Origin: UTCFX2 sp002050125
Lineage (GTDB): Bacteria > Chloroflexota > Anaerolineae > Anaerolineales > UBA4823
Direction of reading: 5' to 3'
Assembly: GCA_027494035.1 (NCBI GenBank)
Contig: JAOSJQ010000001.1
Span: 2,232,001-2,296,000, forward strand
Length of the DNA: 64,000 bases
Position 1 is the first letter of the stretch; each line of letters starts with the position of its first letter. A program made the position numbers and the translations under genes. Below are positions 53,270 through 61,746 of the stretch, in pieces. The notes under the pieces are model-generated. The model saw only the letters and a program-made list of their open reading frames with translations, ran no database searches and was not told the origin of the DNA.

Positions 53270-54490
53270 TCATCTACCCAAGAACGCTTCGCGCACAGCT
53301 TCATAAGCCGGCTTGGGCGCGCCATTGACGTCGAACAGCAAGGGTGCGTCCGGGTTCCCGGTCCAATAAGGGATCCAGGAGTAGCGGTCGGTCAGCCCCC
53401 AGGTGACGAAAGCCCGGCAGCGCGGGAAATCCAGGCAGGTTGAGATCACCTGGCGGTAGACCTCCGCCTGGGCAGCCAGCCTGACCGGTTCGGGATCCGA
53501 GGAAGTTTGGAGCCGCACGTCGATTTCGGTGATGTGAACTTCCAAGCCCAGATCGGTCAAGCGCCGGATGTTCGCAGCCAGGTCGGAAGGGGGAGGGGAC
53601 TGGTAAAGGTCGGTGTGCATCTGGAGACCGATGCCGTCGAGCGGAATGCTCTGCCGGATCATCTCCTGTGCCAGCATATAAATTGCCTGCGATTTAGGGT
53701 TAAGTCCCTCGCCTCCATTGTCATTGTAGAACAGCCGCGCGCTGGGATCGGCTTCGCGCGCCCACTGGAAAGCCATCGCGATGTATTCGGGCCCGATTCT
53801 TTCCATCCAAAAGGTGTTTCTGAGCGTACCGTCATCATTCACGGCTTCATTGACCACGTCCCAGGCGTATATGACCCCCTGGTAATGCTGGAGGACGGTC
53901 TTGATATGAACGCATAAAATGTTCATCCATTCGGAGCGGGTATGTTCAGCCTGGGTGACCCATTCGGGCATCTGTAAATCCCATACCAGCACGTGTCCGC
54001 GCACGCTCATGTTGTGCTGGCGGGCAAAATCGATCAGTTGGTCACCGGGCGAAAAATCGTATTGCTCCGGCTGAGGATGAATGACCTCCCATTTCATTGC
54101 GTTTTCGGGCGTGACCAGGTTGAATTCGCGCGCCAAAAGCTGGCTGTAATTCGAGTCTTTCAACAGTTCTGGCGCGGCTGCGACGCCGATGAACCTTCCC
54201 TGGCGTGAGGCAAGCTCACGCAGAGAAGCTGCCGCGGGGGTTTGGGTGTAATCGGGCGGTTGAACTTTGGACTGGTATGGGGCGACACCCGGCGCAGGCT
54301 GACAGCCTGGAAAGCGCCCCGGAGTATAAGCGGGTGGATCGAACGTGGGCGTGGCTTTGCCATTTGATTGATTGTTGTTGTTTGCGACTATGGAAGAACG
54401 CCCGGTGAGAATATCTTTCCCCGAATAGCTGCAGGCGGAAAATAAAACGACGCCCAGTAAAATAATAGCCAAGGACGATTTCATTGCCAT
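53270..54490 (-). CDS. GH10 endo-1,4-beta-xylanase, lipoprotein
   Basis: 406 residues. A lipoprotein signal (ILLGVVLFSAC, Cys20) is followed by an Asn/Pro/Thr-rich linker. The GH10 barrel (about 90-400) has NAMKWE, RGHVLVW, acid/base Glu in WDVVNEAV and nucleophile Glu in HITEIDV. It hydrolyses xylan outside the cell. Start at ATG 54490; a second ATG at 54484 is equally possible and neither has a clear ribosome-binding site. It stands convergent with proS, so it is probably transcribed alone or with the unknown gene upstream of it. Confidence 0.92.
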   Translation of the reverse strand: MAMKSSLAIILLGVVLFSACSYSGKDILTGRSSIVANNNNQSNGKATPTFDPPAYTPGRFPGCQPAPGVAPYQSKVQPPDYTQTPAAASLRELASRQGRFIGVAAAPELLKDSNYSQLLAREFNLVTPENAMKWEVIHPQPEQYDFSPGDQLIDFARQHNMSVRGHVLVWDLQMPEWVTQAEHTRSEWMNILCVHIKTVLQHYQGVIYAWDVVNEAVNDDGTLRNTFWMERIGPEYIAMAFQWAREADPSARLFYNDNGGEGLNPKSQAIYMLAQEMIRQSIPLDGIGLQMHTDLYQSPPPSDLAANIRRLTDLGLEVHITEIDVRLQTSSDPEPVRLAAQAEVYRQVISTCLDFPRCRAFVTWGLTDRYSWIPYWTGNPDAPLLFDVNGAPKPAYEAVREAFLGR

Positions 54491-54554
54491 AGGTCGGCGC
54501 AGCCGGTTGACTCTGTTTCCAGAAATCGGATGGTTTTCCAGCGCAAGCCTCTGT

Positions 54555-55331
54555 TTATGGAAATAGGTTGAATGGATCGGGGACGCCGCGGTAGATGCGG
54601 TTCAGAATCTCCATCTCGCGGCTCTGGATCGTGTTTAGAAACAGGTGCACATCCGGCATGCGTTTGCTCGCCTCGACGCCGCGCTGCAGAAACGTATGCA
54701 GATCCGACCACCCCAGCTTTTCCAGCGGGGTTTTCGACAGCCGCAGACCGGTGCGAAAAACCAGGCTGCGCGCGCCCTTGACCGCCTGGCTCATAAGGGC
54801 GTGAACCAACTCGATCTGTTCGACCCGCTGATCGTAGTTATCACACTCTACATAAGCTTGGATGTATTGCGCCTCGCTGATTTCCGAAAAATCACCGTTC
54901 TTTTCCAGAAGGAGCCTGAGCAATTTGAGGTCCAGGTCATCGGTGAGGCGGGTCAGATAGATCGCGCCGCCCAACAGGGTCAACGCGCTTTCCGGCAGGT
55001 AGCGTGCCAGGATTGCGTAAATCCGCTCTGCATCCCTGTCGCGCTGGCTGAAATCGAAGGGGGCGTAAAGTTCCTCCAGGACGAACAGACAAGCCAGGCG
55101 GTAGCCGGGATCGGCTAGCAAATCGGCGTATGTGTGGTTCAGCCGTTCCGATTGCCAGGCGCGCAGCATTTTCAGATGAGCATCCAAGGCGCCGTTAGGC
55201 TGCGCCAGTCTTCTGGAAGCCTCCGCGCTCTGAAGGCTGTGAATCAACCTGAGAAATTCCTGTGGAGAGATCGCGTTCGATTCCATAATCGTGTCCAGGC
55301 TGGCGCTTCGATCGCCAACCAGAATATCCAT
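54555..55331 (-). CDS. Hypothetical all-helical cytosolic protein
   Basis: 258 residues that I do not place in a named family. It is predicted almost wholly helical, with no signal peptide, membrane segment or zinc motif. Conserved-looking stretches are FVLEELYAPFDFSQRDRDAER and YVECDNYDQRVEQI. The start is uncertain: ATG 55331 gives MDILVGDRS and ATG 55286 gives MESNAISPQ, and neither has a Shine-Dalgarno sequence. It precedes the xylanase gene on the same strand by 64 bp and is divergent from the patatin gene. Confidence 0.65.
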   Translation of the reverse strand: MDILVGDRSASLDTIMESNAISPQEFLRLIHSLQSAEASRRLAQPNGALDAHLKMLRAWQSERLNHTYADLLADPGYRLACLFVLEELYAPFDFSQRDRDAERIYAILARYLPESALTLLGGAIYLTRLTDDLDLKLLRLLLEKNGDFSEISEAQYIQAYVECDNYDQRVEQIELVHALMSQAVKGARSLVFRTGLRLSKTPLEKLGWSDLHTFLQRGVEASKRMPDVHLFLNTIQSREMEILNRIYRGVPDPFNLFP

Positions 55332-55457
55332 GCGGGCGCTGCTGCAAGCGCATTTTGTCGGCGCTGCCGCATGGTATTTCGCGCATCGAGCGATATGGAT
55401 TATACTCGGACTGGTTCAAGATAATTACACCCATCGATCGTGAGGGAGGAATCGTCA

Positions 55458-56330
55458 ATGGACATCAGTCTGGCTCTTGGAGGGGGCGGTTCAAAAGGGA
55501 TCGCCCATCTGGGCGTGTTGCTCTTCCTGGAAGAGAAGGGCTATCGGGTGCGCGCGATTGCCGGGACAAGCGCGGGAGGGATCATTGCGGCGATTTACGC
55601 CGCGGGATATTCGCCGTCTGAGATATTGGCGCGTTTCATCGAGGTAGATCAAACGGCACTCTATAGTAAGCGACCGGGTGATTGGCCTTCGATTTTAGGT
55701 ATAGAGGGCATCAATCGAGTTTTACAAGACTTTCTCGGTGATCGTTCGTTCGACGACCTCGTGATCTCTTGCGCCCTGACTGCGGTGGATTTGGATACTG
55801 AGGAAGAAGTGATTCTGCGTCAGGGACGGGTTGTTGATGCTGTGCTCGCGACGATGGCGCTGCCTGGGATCTTCCCGCCGCAAATCTGGGACGGACATCA
55901 TCTTGTCGATGGCGGGTTAGCGGATCCCGTTCCGGTGATGCCTGTCCGCGCGCTGGCGCCGAAATTGCCCGTGGTGGCAGTAGCGCTCACCGATATTGCG
56001 CCGCAACCCGGCAATATCCTGGACCCGCCAGCCATGTTGAACGTCAATCCGCTGTTAAGAGAAATTGCCCGTTTGAGAGTCGCGCAGGCGTTCAATATCT
56101 TTCTGCGATCGGTCGCGATTGGAAGCCGGAATATCACGCTGCTGCGCCTGCAAATCGACCATCCCGAAGTCATCATCAATCCGGGGCTTTCGGATATTGG
56201 GATACTGGATCATGTAGATATCCTTGACCTTGTAAGGCGGGGCCGGTTGGCTGCCCAGGAAGCTTTACCAGAATTGGAAAAAGCGAATCGCTGGTCGCAA
56301 AAGCTGGGGCGGATTTTGCGCTCTAACTAA
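55458..56330 (+). CDS. Patatin-like phospholipase
   Basis: 290 residues of the RssA/YlbK type. GGGGSKGIAHLGVL forms the oxyanion hole, IAGTSAGGI holds the nucleophile Ser, and VDGGLADPVPV holds the Asp of the catalytic dyad. It hydrolyses acyl esters of lipids and is probably cytosolic or membrane-peripheral. ATG 55458 is preceded by GGGAGGAA at 7 nt, better than the upstream in-frame start at 55440. Confidence 0.92.
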   Translation: MDISLALGGGGSKGIAHLGVLLFLEEKGYRVRAIAGTSAGGIIAAIYAAGYSPSEILARFIEVDQTALYSKRPGDWPSILGIEGINRVLQDFLGDRSFDDLVISCALTAVDLDTEEEVILRQGRVVDAVLATMALPGIFPPQIWDGHHLVDGGLADPVPVMPVRALAPKLPVVAVALTDIAPQPGNILDPPAMLNVNPLLREIARLRVAQAFNIFLRSVAIGSRNITLLRLQIDHPEVIINPGLSDIGILDHVDILDLVRRGRLAAQEALPELEKANRWSQKLGRILRSN

Positions 56331-56409
56331 AACCGTGTCCGGCGATCGTGAAACAATCAACAATCTTCCTCTTGTCCCTTTTAATGGAATGCGTTAGGAT
56401 ATTGCCGAT

Positions 56410-56817
56410 ATGCAAAGTGACCGCTTTCGTCGCCAAAGAATAGTCCTTATAGCCGGCGATATCATCGTTTTCGTTCTGGTGACGGTGTTCGGCTTTTCCA
56501 CGCATGGGACGCTTGGTACTGCTGGTCTGCGTATCCTGGCGATCTTTGTGCCCTTCACGCTGGCGTGGTTTGCGGTTGGACCGCTGATGGGCGTCTATCG
56601 GTTTGAAATTGTGCAGAAACCAGCCTGGCTGTGGGTGCCTGCTTGGGCGACGCTGGTCGCCGCGCCGCTGGCAATCTTGCTCAGGGCAATTATTTTGAAC
56701 GTGCCCATCCTGCCGTTGTTTGTGCTGATTATGGGCGGAGTGTCCGCGGCGGGGATATTGATCTGGAGAGGTCTGTTCTATTGGTTTTCTGTTCGCAGGA
56801 GCCAGTTCAATGGATGA
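56410..56817 (+). CDS. DUF3054-family membrane protein
   Basis: 135 residues with four hydrophobic helices: IVLIAGDIIVFVLVTVFGF, ILAIFVPFTLAWFAVGPL, then two in the C-terminal half. GDIIVF, FSTHGT and FVPFTLAWFAVGPLMGVY fit DUF3054, a family of unknown function. The 3' end overlaps the sigma-factor gene by 8 bp, so expression is probably linked to it. Confidence 0.8.
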   Translation: MQSDRFRRQRIVLIAGDIIVFVLVTVFGFSTHGTLGTAGLRILAIFVPFTLAWFAVGPLMGVYRFEIVQKPAWLWVPAWATLVAAPLAILLRAIILNVPILPLFVLIMGGVSAAGILIWRGLFYWFSVRRSQFNG

Positions 56818-57418
56818 AGCTGCGCTGATCCAGCTTGCCCGCGGGGGTGATCTAGATTCGTTCAACCGGCTGATACTGGCATACCAGGATATGGTGTACA
56901 ACCAGGCGATGCGGATGATCAACGAGCCGAGCGTAGCTGAAGACGCCGCGCAGGATGCTTTTATCATCGCCTTCAGGAAGCTGGATACTTACCGAGGCGG
57001 TTCTTTTAAAGCATGGCTGCTGCGGATTGTAACCAATCTATGTTACGATGAATTACGGCGCCGTAAACGCCGCCCGACAACGCCTTTGGAACCGGTGGAC
57101 CAGGACGACGAAGAAATCGAATCCCCGCACTGGATTTCGGATGGCGCTGAGACGCCCGAAGATGCTGCGGTGCGTTCAGAGTTGAGGAGGGCGTTGCAAG
57201 GTTGTTTAGATGACCTCCCAACCGAATTCAAAGCCATTGTGATTCTGGTCGATATCCAAGGACTTGATTATTCCGAAGCTGCAGAAGCGATTGGTTCTCC
57301 GTTGGGAACGGTCAAGAGCCGGCTGGCGCGGGCGCGCTTGCGCTTGCGCGATTGTTTACAGCTATTCTGGGAACTATTGCCCCCCTCCTATCGTCTTGGA
57401 CAAGAGAGTGAATCATGA
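56810..57418 (+). CDS. ECF-type RNA polymerase sigma factor
   Basis: 202 residues. Region 2 spans about 8-80 (DSFNRLILAYQDMVYNQAMRM, AEDAAQDAFIIAFRKLDTYRG, WLLRIVTNLCYDELRRRKRR) and region 4 about 130-185 (LDDLPTEFKAIVILVD, GLDYSEAAEAIGSPLGTVKSRLARARLRL). It should direct transcription of a stress or envelope regulon. AGGAG precedes ATG 56810. The next gene overlaps it by four bases (ATGA) and encodes the likely anti-sigma factor. Confidence 0.93.
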   Translation: MDEAALIQLARGGDLDSFNRLILAYQDMVYNQAMRMINEPSVAEDAAQDAFIIAFRKLDTYRGGSFKAWLLRIVTNLCYDELRRRKRRPTTPLEPVDQDDEEIESPHWISDGAETPEDAAVRSELRRALQGCLDDLPTEFKAIVILVDIQGLDYSEAAEAIGSPLGTVKSRLARARLRLRDCLQLFWELLPPSYRLGQESES

Positions 57419-58212
57419 CGACCCGGATTTCTCCCCGAGACTGGGAGGCGCTTTCCTCCTACCTGGATAATCAACTGAGCTCGATCGAACGCAATCGTTT
57501 AGAATTGCGGCTCGAGGTTGAGCCTGAGCTTCGCGGTGGGCTAAAAGAATTGCGCCGCACACGGTTGATCGTGCGGGAAGCGGGGCGTTACCGCGCGCCG
57601 CGCAATTTTACGCTTTCGCCCAGCATGGTGGGTCAAAAACGAGGGACTTCACTCTCTTCCGGAGCATATCCTGTATTACGGTTGGCTTCTATGCTGGCAA
57701 CGCTCTTTTTTGTCCTGATCACGGCTGGGAGTCTCGTTGCCCAGTTAACTCAATCTCCTCAAGCCATCGTTATGAGCTCGGAAAGGGAAAATGCGCTCAA
57801 CGCGCCGGCTGTTGGCATGGGCGGCGGCGGCGGTTCTGGTGAAAGCGAAGCCCCGGCATTCGCGCTTGCTCCAACGCTCGAAATACAAACGGCTGAAATG
57901 GAGGCAGGAAGCCCCACTTCTGCGGCGGATGTCAGGGAAGTCACGCCCCTGGCTATCGAGCTAGCCACGCCTACGCCGCCCGCTATGGAGGCTTTTGCGG
58001 CGCCGTTGGAATCAGAAGCCACCGATTCAGCCGCCGCCGGAGAAGAGCCGGCAGCCAAGGCGTATCTCGTCCAACCTGGGGCAGAGACCAAACCGCAAGC
58101 TGCAGGTCGAAATTACTTTACGTTCATAATCGTCATTCAAGCGGCGCTTTTACTGTTAGCTTTGATCACCGGGGTTCTGGCTTATCTGGTGCGCAGAAAT
58201 ATAATCTCTTAA
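57415..58212 (+). CDS. Putative membrane anti-sigma factor
   Basis: 265 residues. The N-terminal 70 residues (WEALSSYLDNQLSSIERNRLE...LRRTRLIVREAGRY) have the anti-sigma zf-HC2-like helical layout, but the Cys/His ligands are absent. A first membrane helix lies at about 88-108 and a second at about 236-258 (FIIVIQAALLLLALITGVLA). The loop between is Pro/Ala/Glu-rich and low in complexity, likely extracytoplasmic. Coupling to the sigma gene (ATGA overlap) is the main evidence for its role. Confidence 0.82.
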   Translation: MTTRISPRDWEALSSYLDNQLSSIERNRLELRLEVEPELRGGLKELRRTRLIVREAGRYRAPRNFTLSPSMVGQKRGTSLSSGAYPVLRLASMLATLFFVLITAGSLVAQLTQSPQAIVMSSERENALNAPAVGMGGGGGSGESEAPAFALAPTLEIQTAEMEAGSPTSAADVREVTPLAIELATPTPPAMEAFAAPLESEATDSAAAGEEPAAKAYLVQPGAETKPQAAGRNYFTFIIVIQAALLLLALITGVLAYLVRRNIIS

Positions 58213-58232
58213 GCAGCCTTCTTCCACATATT

Positions 58233-58730
58233 ATGTCGGCAATGCTAAACAACGAAGTTAATTTCTGCCTGCGCTGCGGCGCTCCTCTCAGCTTAAAGAA
58301 GTCGTTCGGCGCAGTCAGACCAACCTGCCCCGATTGCGGCTGGGTGTATTTCGCGGATCCCAAAGTCGCGGTGGCTGCAATTATTGAGCAAGACCAGCAG
58401 GTGCTGCTCGCCCGGCGCGCCAACGACCCCTATCGAGGTCTTTGGACCTTGCCAGCCGGTTTTGTCGATGCGGGCGAAGACCCACGCGATACGGTTGTGC
58501 GCGAATGCCGGGAGGAGACGGGTTTAGAGGTGAGCGTGACCGATCTGGTGGATGTCATTGCTGGTCAGGAACACCCCCGCGGCGCGCACATTCTGATCGT
58601 ATTTCGCGTCAATGTTCTTTCTGGGGAGCTTCGAGCAGGGGATGATGCCGACCAGCTCGGTTTCTTCCGCCTACAGGATCTGCCACCGCTGGCGTTCAAG
58701 TCCACCCGCCAGATTTTAGGCTTGCCCTGA
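58233..58730 (+). CDS. Nudix hydrolase with N-terminal zinc ribbon (NudC-like)
   Basis: 165 residues. A zinc ribbon (CLRCG...CPDCG) at about 12-38 precedes a Nudix domain with the box GFVDAGEDPRDTVVRECREETGLEV (G-x5-E-x7-REVxEExGx pattern, read G...E...RE..EE.G). This layout is that of the NADH pyrophosphatase/ADP-ribose group. It hydrolyses a nucleoside diphosphate linked to another moiety; the exact substrate is not predictable. ATG 58233 and ATG 58242 are both possible. It lies 20 bp after the anti-sigma gene. Confidence 0.88.
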   Translation: MSAMLNNEVNFCLRCGAPLSLKKSFGAVRPTCPDCGWVYFADPKVAVAAIIEQDQQVLLARRANDPYRGLWTLPAGFVDAGEDPRDTVVRECREETGLEVSVTDLVDVIAGQEHPRGAHILIVFRVNVLSGELRAGDDADQLGFFRLQDLPPLAFKSTRQILGLP

Positions 58731-58760
58731 ATCAACCAGCTGTATTCGGGTCAGGGTTTT

Positions 58761-61727
58761 CTATTCCACCTGGAAGTTTATTTTTTCGCTGCTGGTATTG
58801 CCCGCCATATCGGTCGCGGTCACTTCAAAGACGTGATCGCCGGGGGAAACAGTCCACGAGATGGCGTAAGGCGCTTGGAGCAAAGAGGCTATCAGGCGCT
58901 GATCGATTTTAAACACGACACTCGCAACGCTATAGTCGTCGTCGATGCGCGCCTGCAGCACAATTTTCGGTCTTTCTCGACGGTTGATGGTTTCGGATCG
59001 CCTGGGGCTCAAGATTTCGATGGACGGCGGCTGGTTATCGACGGTGACGAAAATCGTTGAACGTTCGGCGCTCTGGTCCTGGCGAACCAACAATAGCTGC
59101 AAAGCGTACAACCCATCCAAGCCGTGTGTATCCCAGTTTGCAAGCAGACCTCCCGCAACGGGAACGTTGGATGCCTCCCCGACCTGAAACCAACGGGTTG
59201 GCAATGCTCCCGCCCCGTACTGGATCTGATAATTGGCAAAGTTTGCGCCAGTTGCCTTACCGGTGATTTTTACCACGCCGCTCACATGATCTAACATGCG
59301 CGGAGACGTGATTTGCGCCTCGAGCCAGCGATTGGTTTGTAGAGGAAGATTTTCATAGGTGTTTGGCGGCGTTTCGAGACCTGAATTGCGCGCCCAAACC
59401 CCGGCTTCGGGCGGGATTGAGATAAAAGACCGCTGTTCAATCAGATCTGGCGGGGTGAAGATCGTCGCTAACTGCCCGTTGAGGCGGTTGATAGATACCA
59501 GATGATAGAGCGTGTCAATCTGAGCAGGTTCATTACCGCTCAAAAAGACTTCATCCACAACGTTTGGACAGGCAGCCGTGGGAAGCAATCCTGACGGGTC
59601 GCACACCTGGCTGAAACTGATCCCGGTTGGGGGAGTGAACGTCTCGTAGGGCAGCGATTGATTGGAATATTGCATGATCGCGTGCCACAAGCCGGCTGCG
59701 GCTTCCTGGACGGCTGTGTGCGGGAGGCTGGTTGGGGTTTCAGCCGCTTGCGCGGTTCCCAGCCATACGCCTACCACACGGCGCGGGGTGTAACCCGCCA
59801 CCCAGGCGCCCAGGTCGTCTGGAACGGCGCTGATCTTGGCGGCAGCCGGGCGCCCAATCTCGAGCGGATTTGGATGACCCAGACTGAGCCAGCGGGCGGG
59901 CTCATCGCTCAGCATGTGGGTCATCAAGTAGGCAAGCTGAGGGGTGAGAATCGGGCGCTCTTGGGGGGCGCTCCAATCGAGCCGCCCCTTTCCGCGCGTA
60001 TCCTCAACGCGGAGCAAAACGGTTGGTTCTATGGGCGGTAGTCCTGAACTTTGGGCGCCGAGACCCAGCGCGGTCTGTGAATCTGGATCTATCGTCCGCC
60101 CTGCCAGAGCGCCCTGGTTGGCAAACGCGCTCAATGCATGTGTGATTTCAAGAAGGTTAACGTCGCCGAGCAAATTCGTGGCAGAGCGGGGCGTGCCTTC
60201 AACCTTCCGAAGGTTCGACAAACCAAGCTGTTGGCTGGTCCGCAGTACGTTCTCGACCCCCACCTGTGATAAGACAGCTTCGGCTGGCGGCAGGTAATCG
60301 TTCACAAAAGCGATTCGCAGCCTTACCGGACCGTGATAGGCTTGATTTTCCTGGGGATTCTCGTCTGCAACAGATGAAGGGACGTCCCACACCAACGAAG
60401 CCGGGTTCAGACCGCGCGTCAGACCGGTCAAATAGATGAAAATTGTGGAAGAGGTTCCGCCGGGATGCGCAGGCAGAATTTCACCCGCAACATTTCCGGG
60501 CGAATCTCCGGCGAATGCCAGGATTTGCCCTGTGCCTGGGTCGAGGATAATCGTCTCAGTGGATAAATCCCCTGAAGGAAGACCGCCATTTTCGGGCAGC
60601 GCCGGTAAAAGCCTGGCAGCCGGGCAGCTCACCGGAATCCCAGCCGGGGGTTGGTCGGCGGTGGCTTGCAGGCGTCGCTCGAGAAACCGGCTGGTGCAAT
60701 CAACCTGGGTTTGTAGATCGAGGTCGAGGGTCGTGATAACATTGAGCCCGCCGCGCTCCAGTTCAACGCGCGAGATGCGCGTCCCCAGTTGCTCTAAAAC
60801 CAGCTTGATATAAGCGGGTGAAACGCCGGCATGAAGATCGGCAAACGCCAGCTTTGCTTCAGCCGTGGGCGGTGTTATGTTCGGTTCAGCCCGGATTGCC
60901 TGGACGCTTTCGGAGGGCGATACGAGGTGCTGCCGCAGCGCCTCCTGGATAATTTGCTTCTGGCGCACCTGGACAAGTGGAAGATCGCTCCAGGGGTTAA
61001 TTGCGGGGTCTTTCAGGGTGGCAGCCAGCAGCGCCAGATCCGCCAGGTTCAGTTCGGAGACCGGTTTGCCGAAATACAGCTCAGATGCTGATTGGACGCC
61101 ATAAGCCAGGTTCCCAAAGTAGGCGCTGTTGAGATACCACTCCAGCGCTTTTTTGTGCCCAAACCGGTCGATAATTTGGAGGGCGAGCAGGTGCATCCGC
61201 AAATCGCGCCGCCTGCCAGGGGGTTCTGGCATTAACAGCAAGTCCGCAGCCAGTCGCTGCGCAACCGTGCGCTGATCTAAAAAAAGGACGCTGCTGAGTG
61301 TGATGCCGGAGTGAGACCAGAACCCGGGATCGATTGAGGCGACCGTCAGATTGACCAGGTCTGGTGGAAGATAGGCGCCAGTTTCCTCAGCTTCGGCGCC
61401 AGCCGCGTCTGGAGGGTAAGCCAGGTAGGTTCTTTTGCTGGACGCCGCATTTTGCAGTGTAAAAATGACCTGTTGACCGGTGCGGTCAAAGAAATGCGTG
61501 GGCTTTAATAATCGTCCTTCGGGCGGCTCTAGCAGATCGGGAAGCGCCTCAACCGAGGGTAGGTCTTGGGTGAGCGCGGCGTACTCAAGCGCCAGGAATA
61601 TCCCCGCGGCGGCGGCTGCGAGGCTGAACACGATGCATGCCAATATTCCTGCCCCAAGCAGAGATTTCCGTTCAGCCTTCTGTCTGCGCTGGTTTCTAAA
61701 CTGGATCGTCTGGTGGACGGATGGCAT
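58761..61727 (-). CDS. Class A penicillin-binding protein homologue with all catalytic motifs lost (pseudo-PBP)
   Basis: 988 residues laid out like PBP1: a cytoplasmic tail, one membrane helix (about 24-47), a GT51-like domain (about 110-270), a transpeptidase-like domain (about 330-690) and a C-terminal Ig-like domain (about 890-985). Family text such as YLNSAYFGNLAYGVQSASELYFGK and GAWVAGYTPRRVVGVWLG is clear. The active-site motifs are not kept. The GT51 E-D-x2-F-x2-H is SIDPGFWSH, the second GT Glu is Met, and the STxxQQ motif is RTVAQR. SxxK is GTSST, SxN is DYL and KTG is KIS. The frame is intact over 2.9 kb, so it is under selection, probably as a structural or regulatory cell-wall protein. 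Confidence 0.85.
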   Translation of the reverse strand: MPSVHQTIQFRNQRRQKAERKSLLGAGILACIVFSLAAAAAGIFLALEYAALTQDLPSVEALPDLLEPPEGRLLKPTHFFDRTGQQVIFTLQNAASSKRTYLAYPPDAAGAEAEETGAYLPPDLVNLTVASIDPGFWSHSGITLSSVLFLDQRTVAQRLAADLLLMPEPPGRRRDLRMHLLALQIIDRFGHKKALEWYLNSAYFGNLAYGVQSASELYFGKPVSELNLADLALLAATLKDPAINPWSDLPLVQVRQKQIIQEALRQHLVSPSESVQAIRAEPNITPPTAEAKLAFADLHAGVSPAYIKLVLEQLGTRISRVELERGGLNVITTLDLDLQTQVDCTSRFLERRLQATADQPPAGIPVSCPAARLLPALPENGGLPSGDLSTETIILDPGTGQILAFAGDSPGNVAGEILPAHPGGTSSTIFIYLTGLTRGLNPASLVWDVPSSVADENPQENQAYHGPVRLRIAFVNDYLPPAEAVLSQVGVENVLRTSQQLGLSNLRKVEGTPRSATNLLGDVNLLEITHALSAFANQGALAGRTIDPDSQTALGLGAQSSGLPPIEPTVLLRVEDTRGKGRLDWSAPQERPILTPQLAYLMTHMLSDEPARWLSLGHPNPLEIGRPAAAKISAVPDDLGAWVAGYTPRRVVGVWLGTAQAAETPTSLPHTAVQEAAAGLWHAIMQYSNQSLPYETFTPPTGISFSQVCDPSGLLPTAACPNVVDEVFLSGNEPAQIDTLYHLVSINRLNGQLATIFTPPDLIEQRSFISIPPEAGVWARNSGLETPPNTYENLPLQTNRWLEAQITSPRMLDHVSGVVKITGKATGANFANYQIQYGAGALPTRWFQVGEASNVPVAGGLLANWDTHGLDGLYALQLLLVRQDQSAERSTIFVTVDNQPPSIEILSPRRSETINRRERPKIVLQARIDDDYSVASVVFKIDQRLIASLLQAPYAISWTVSPGDHVFEVTATDMAGNTSSEKINFQVE

Positions 61728-61746
61728 AATGATAATCTGTGGCGGA

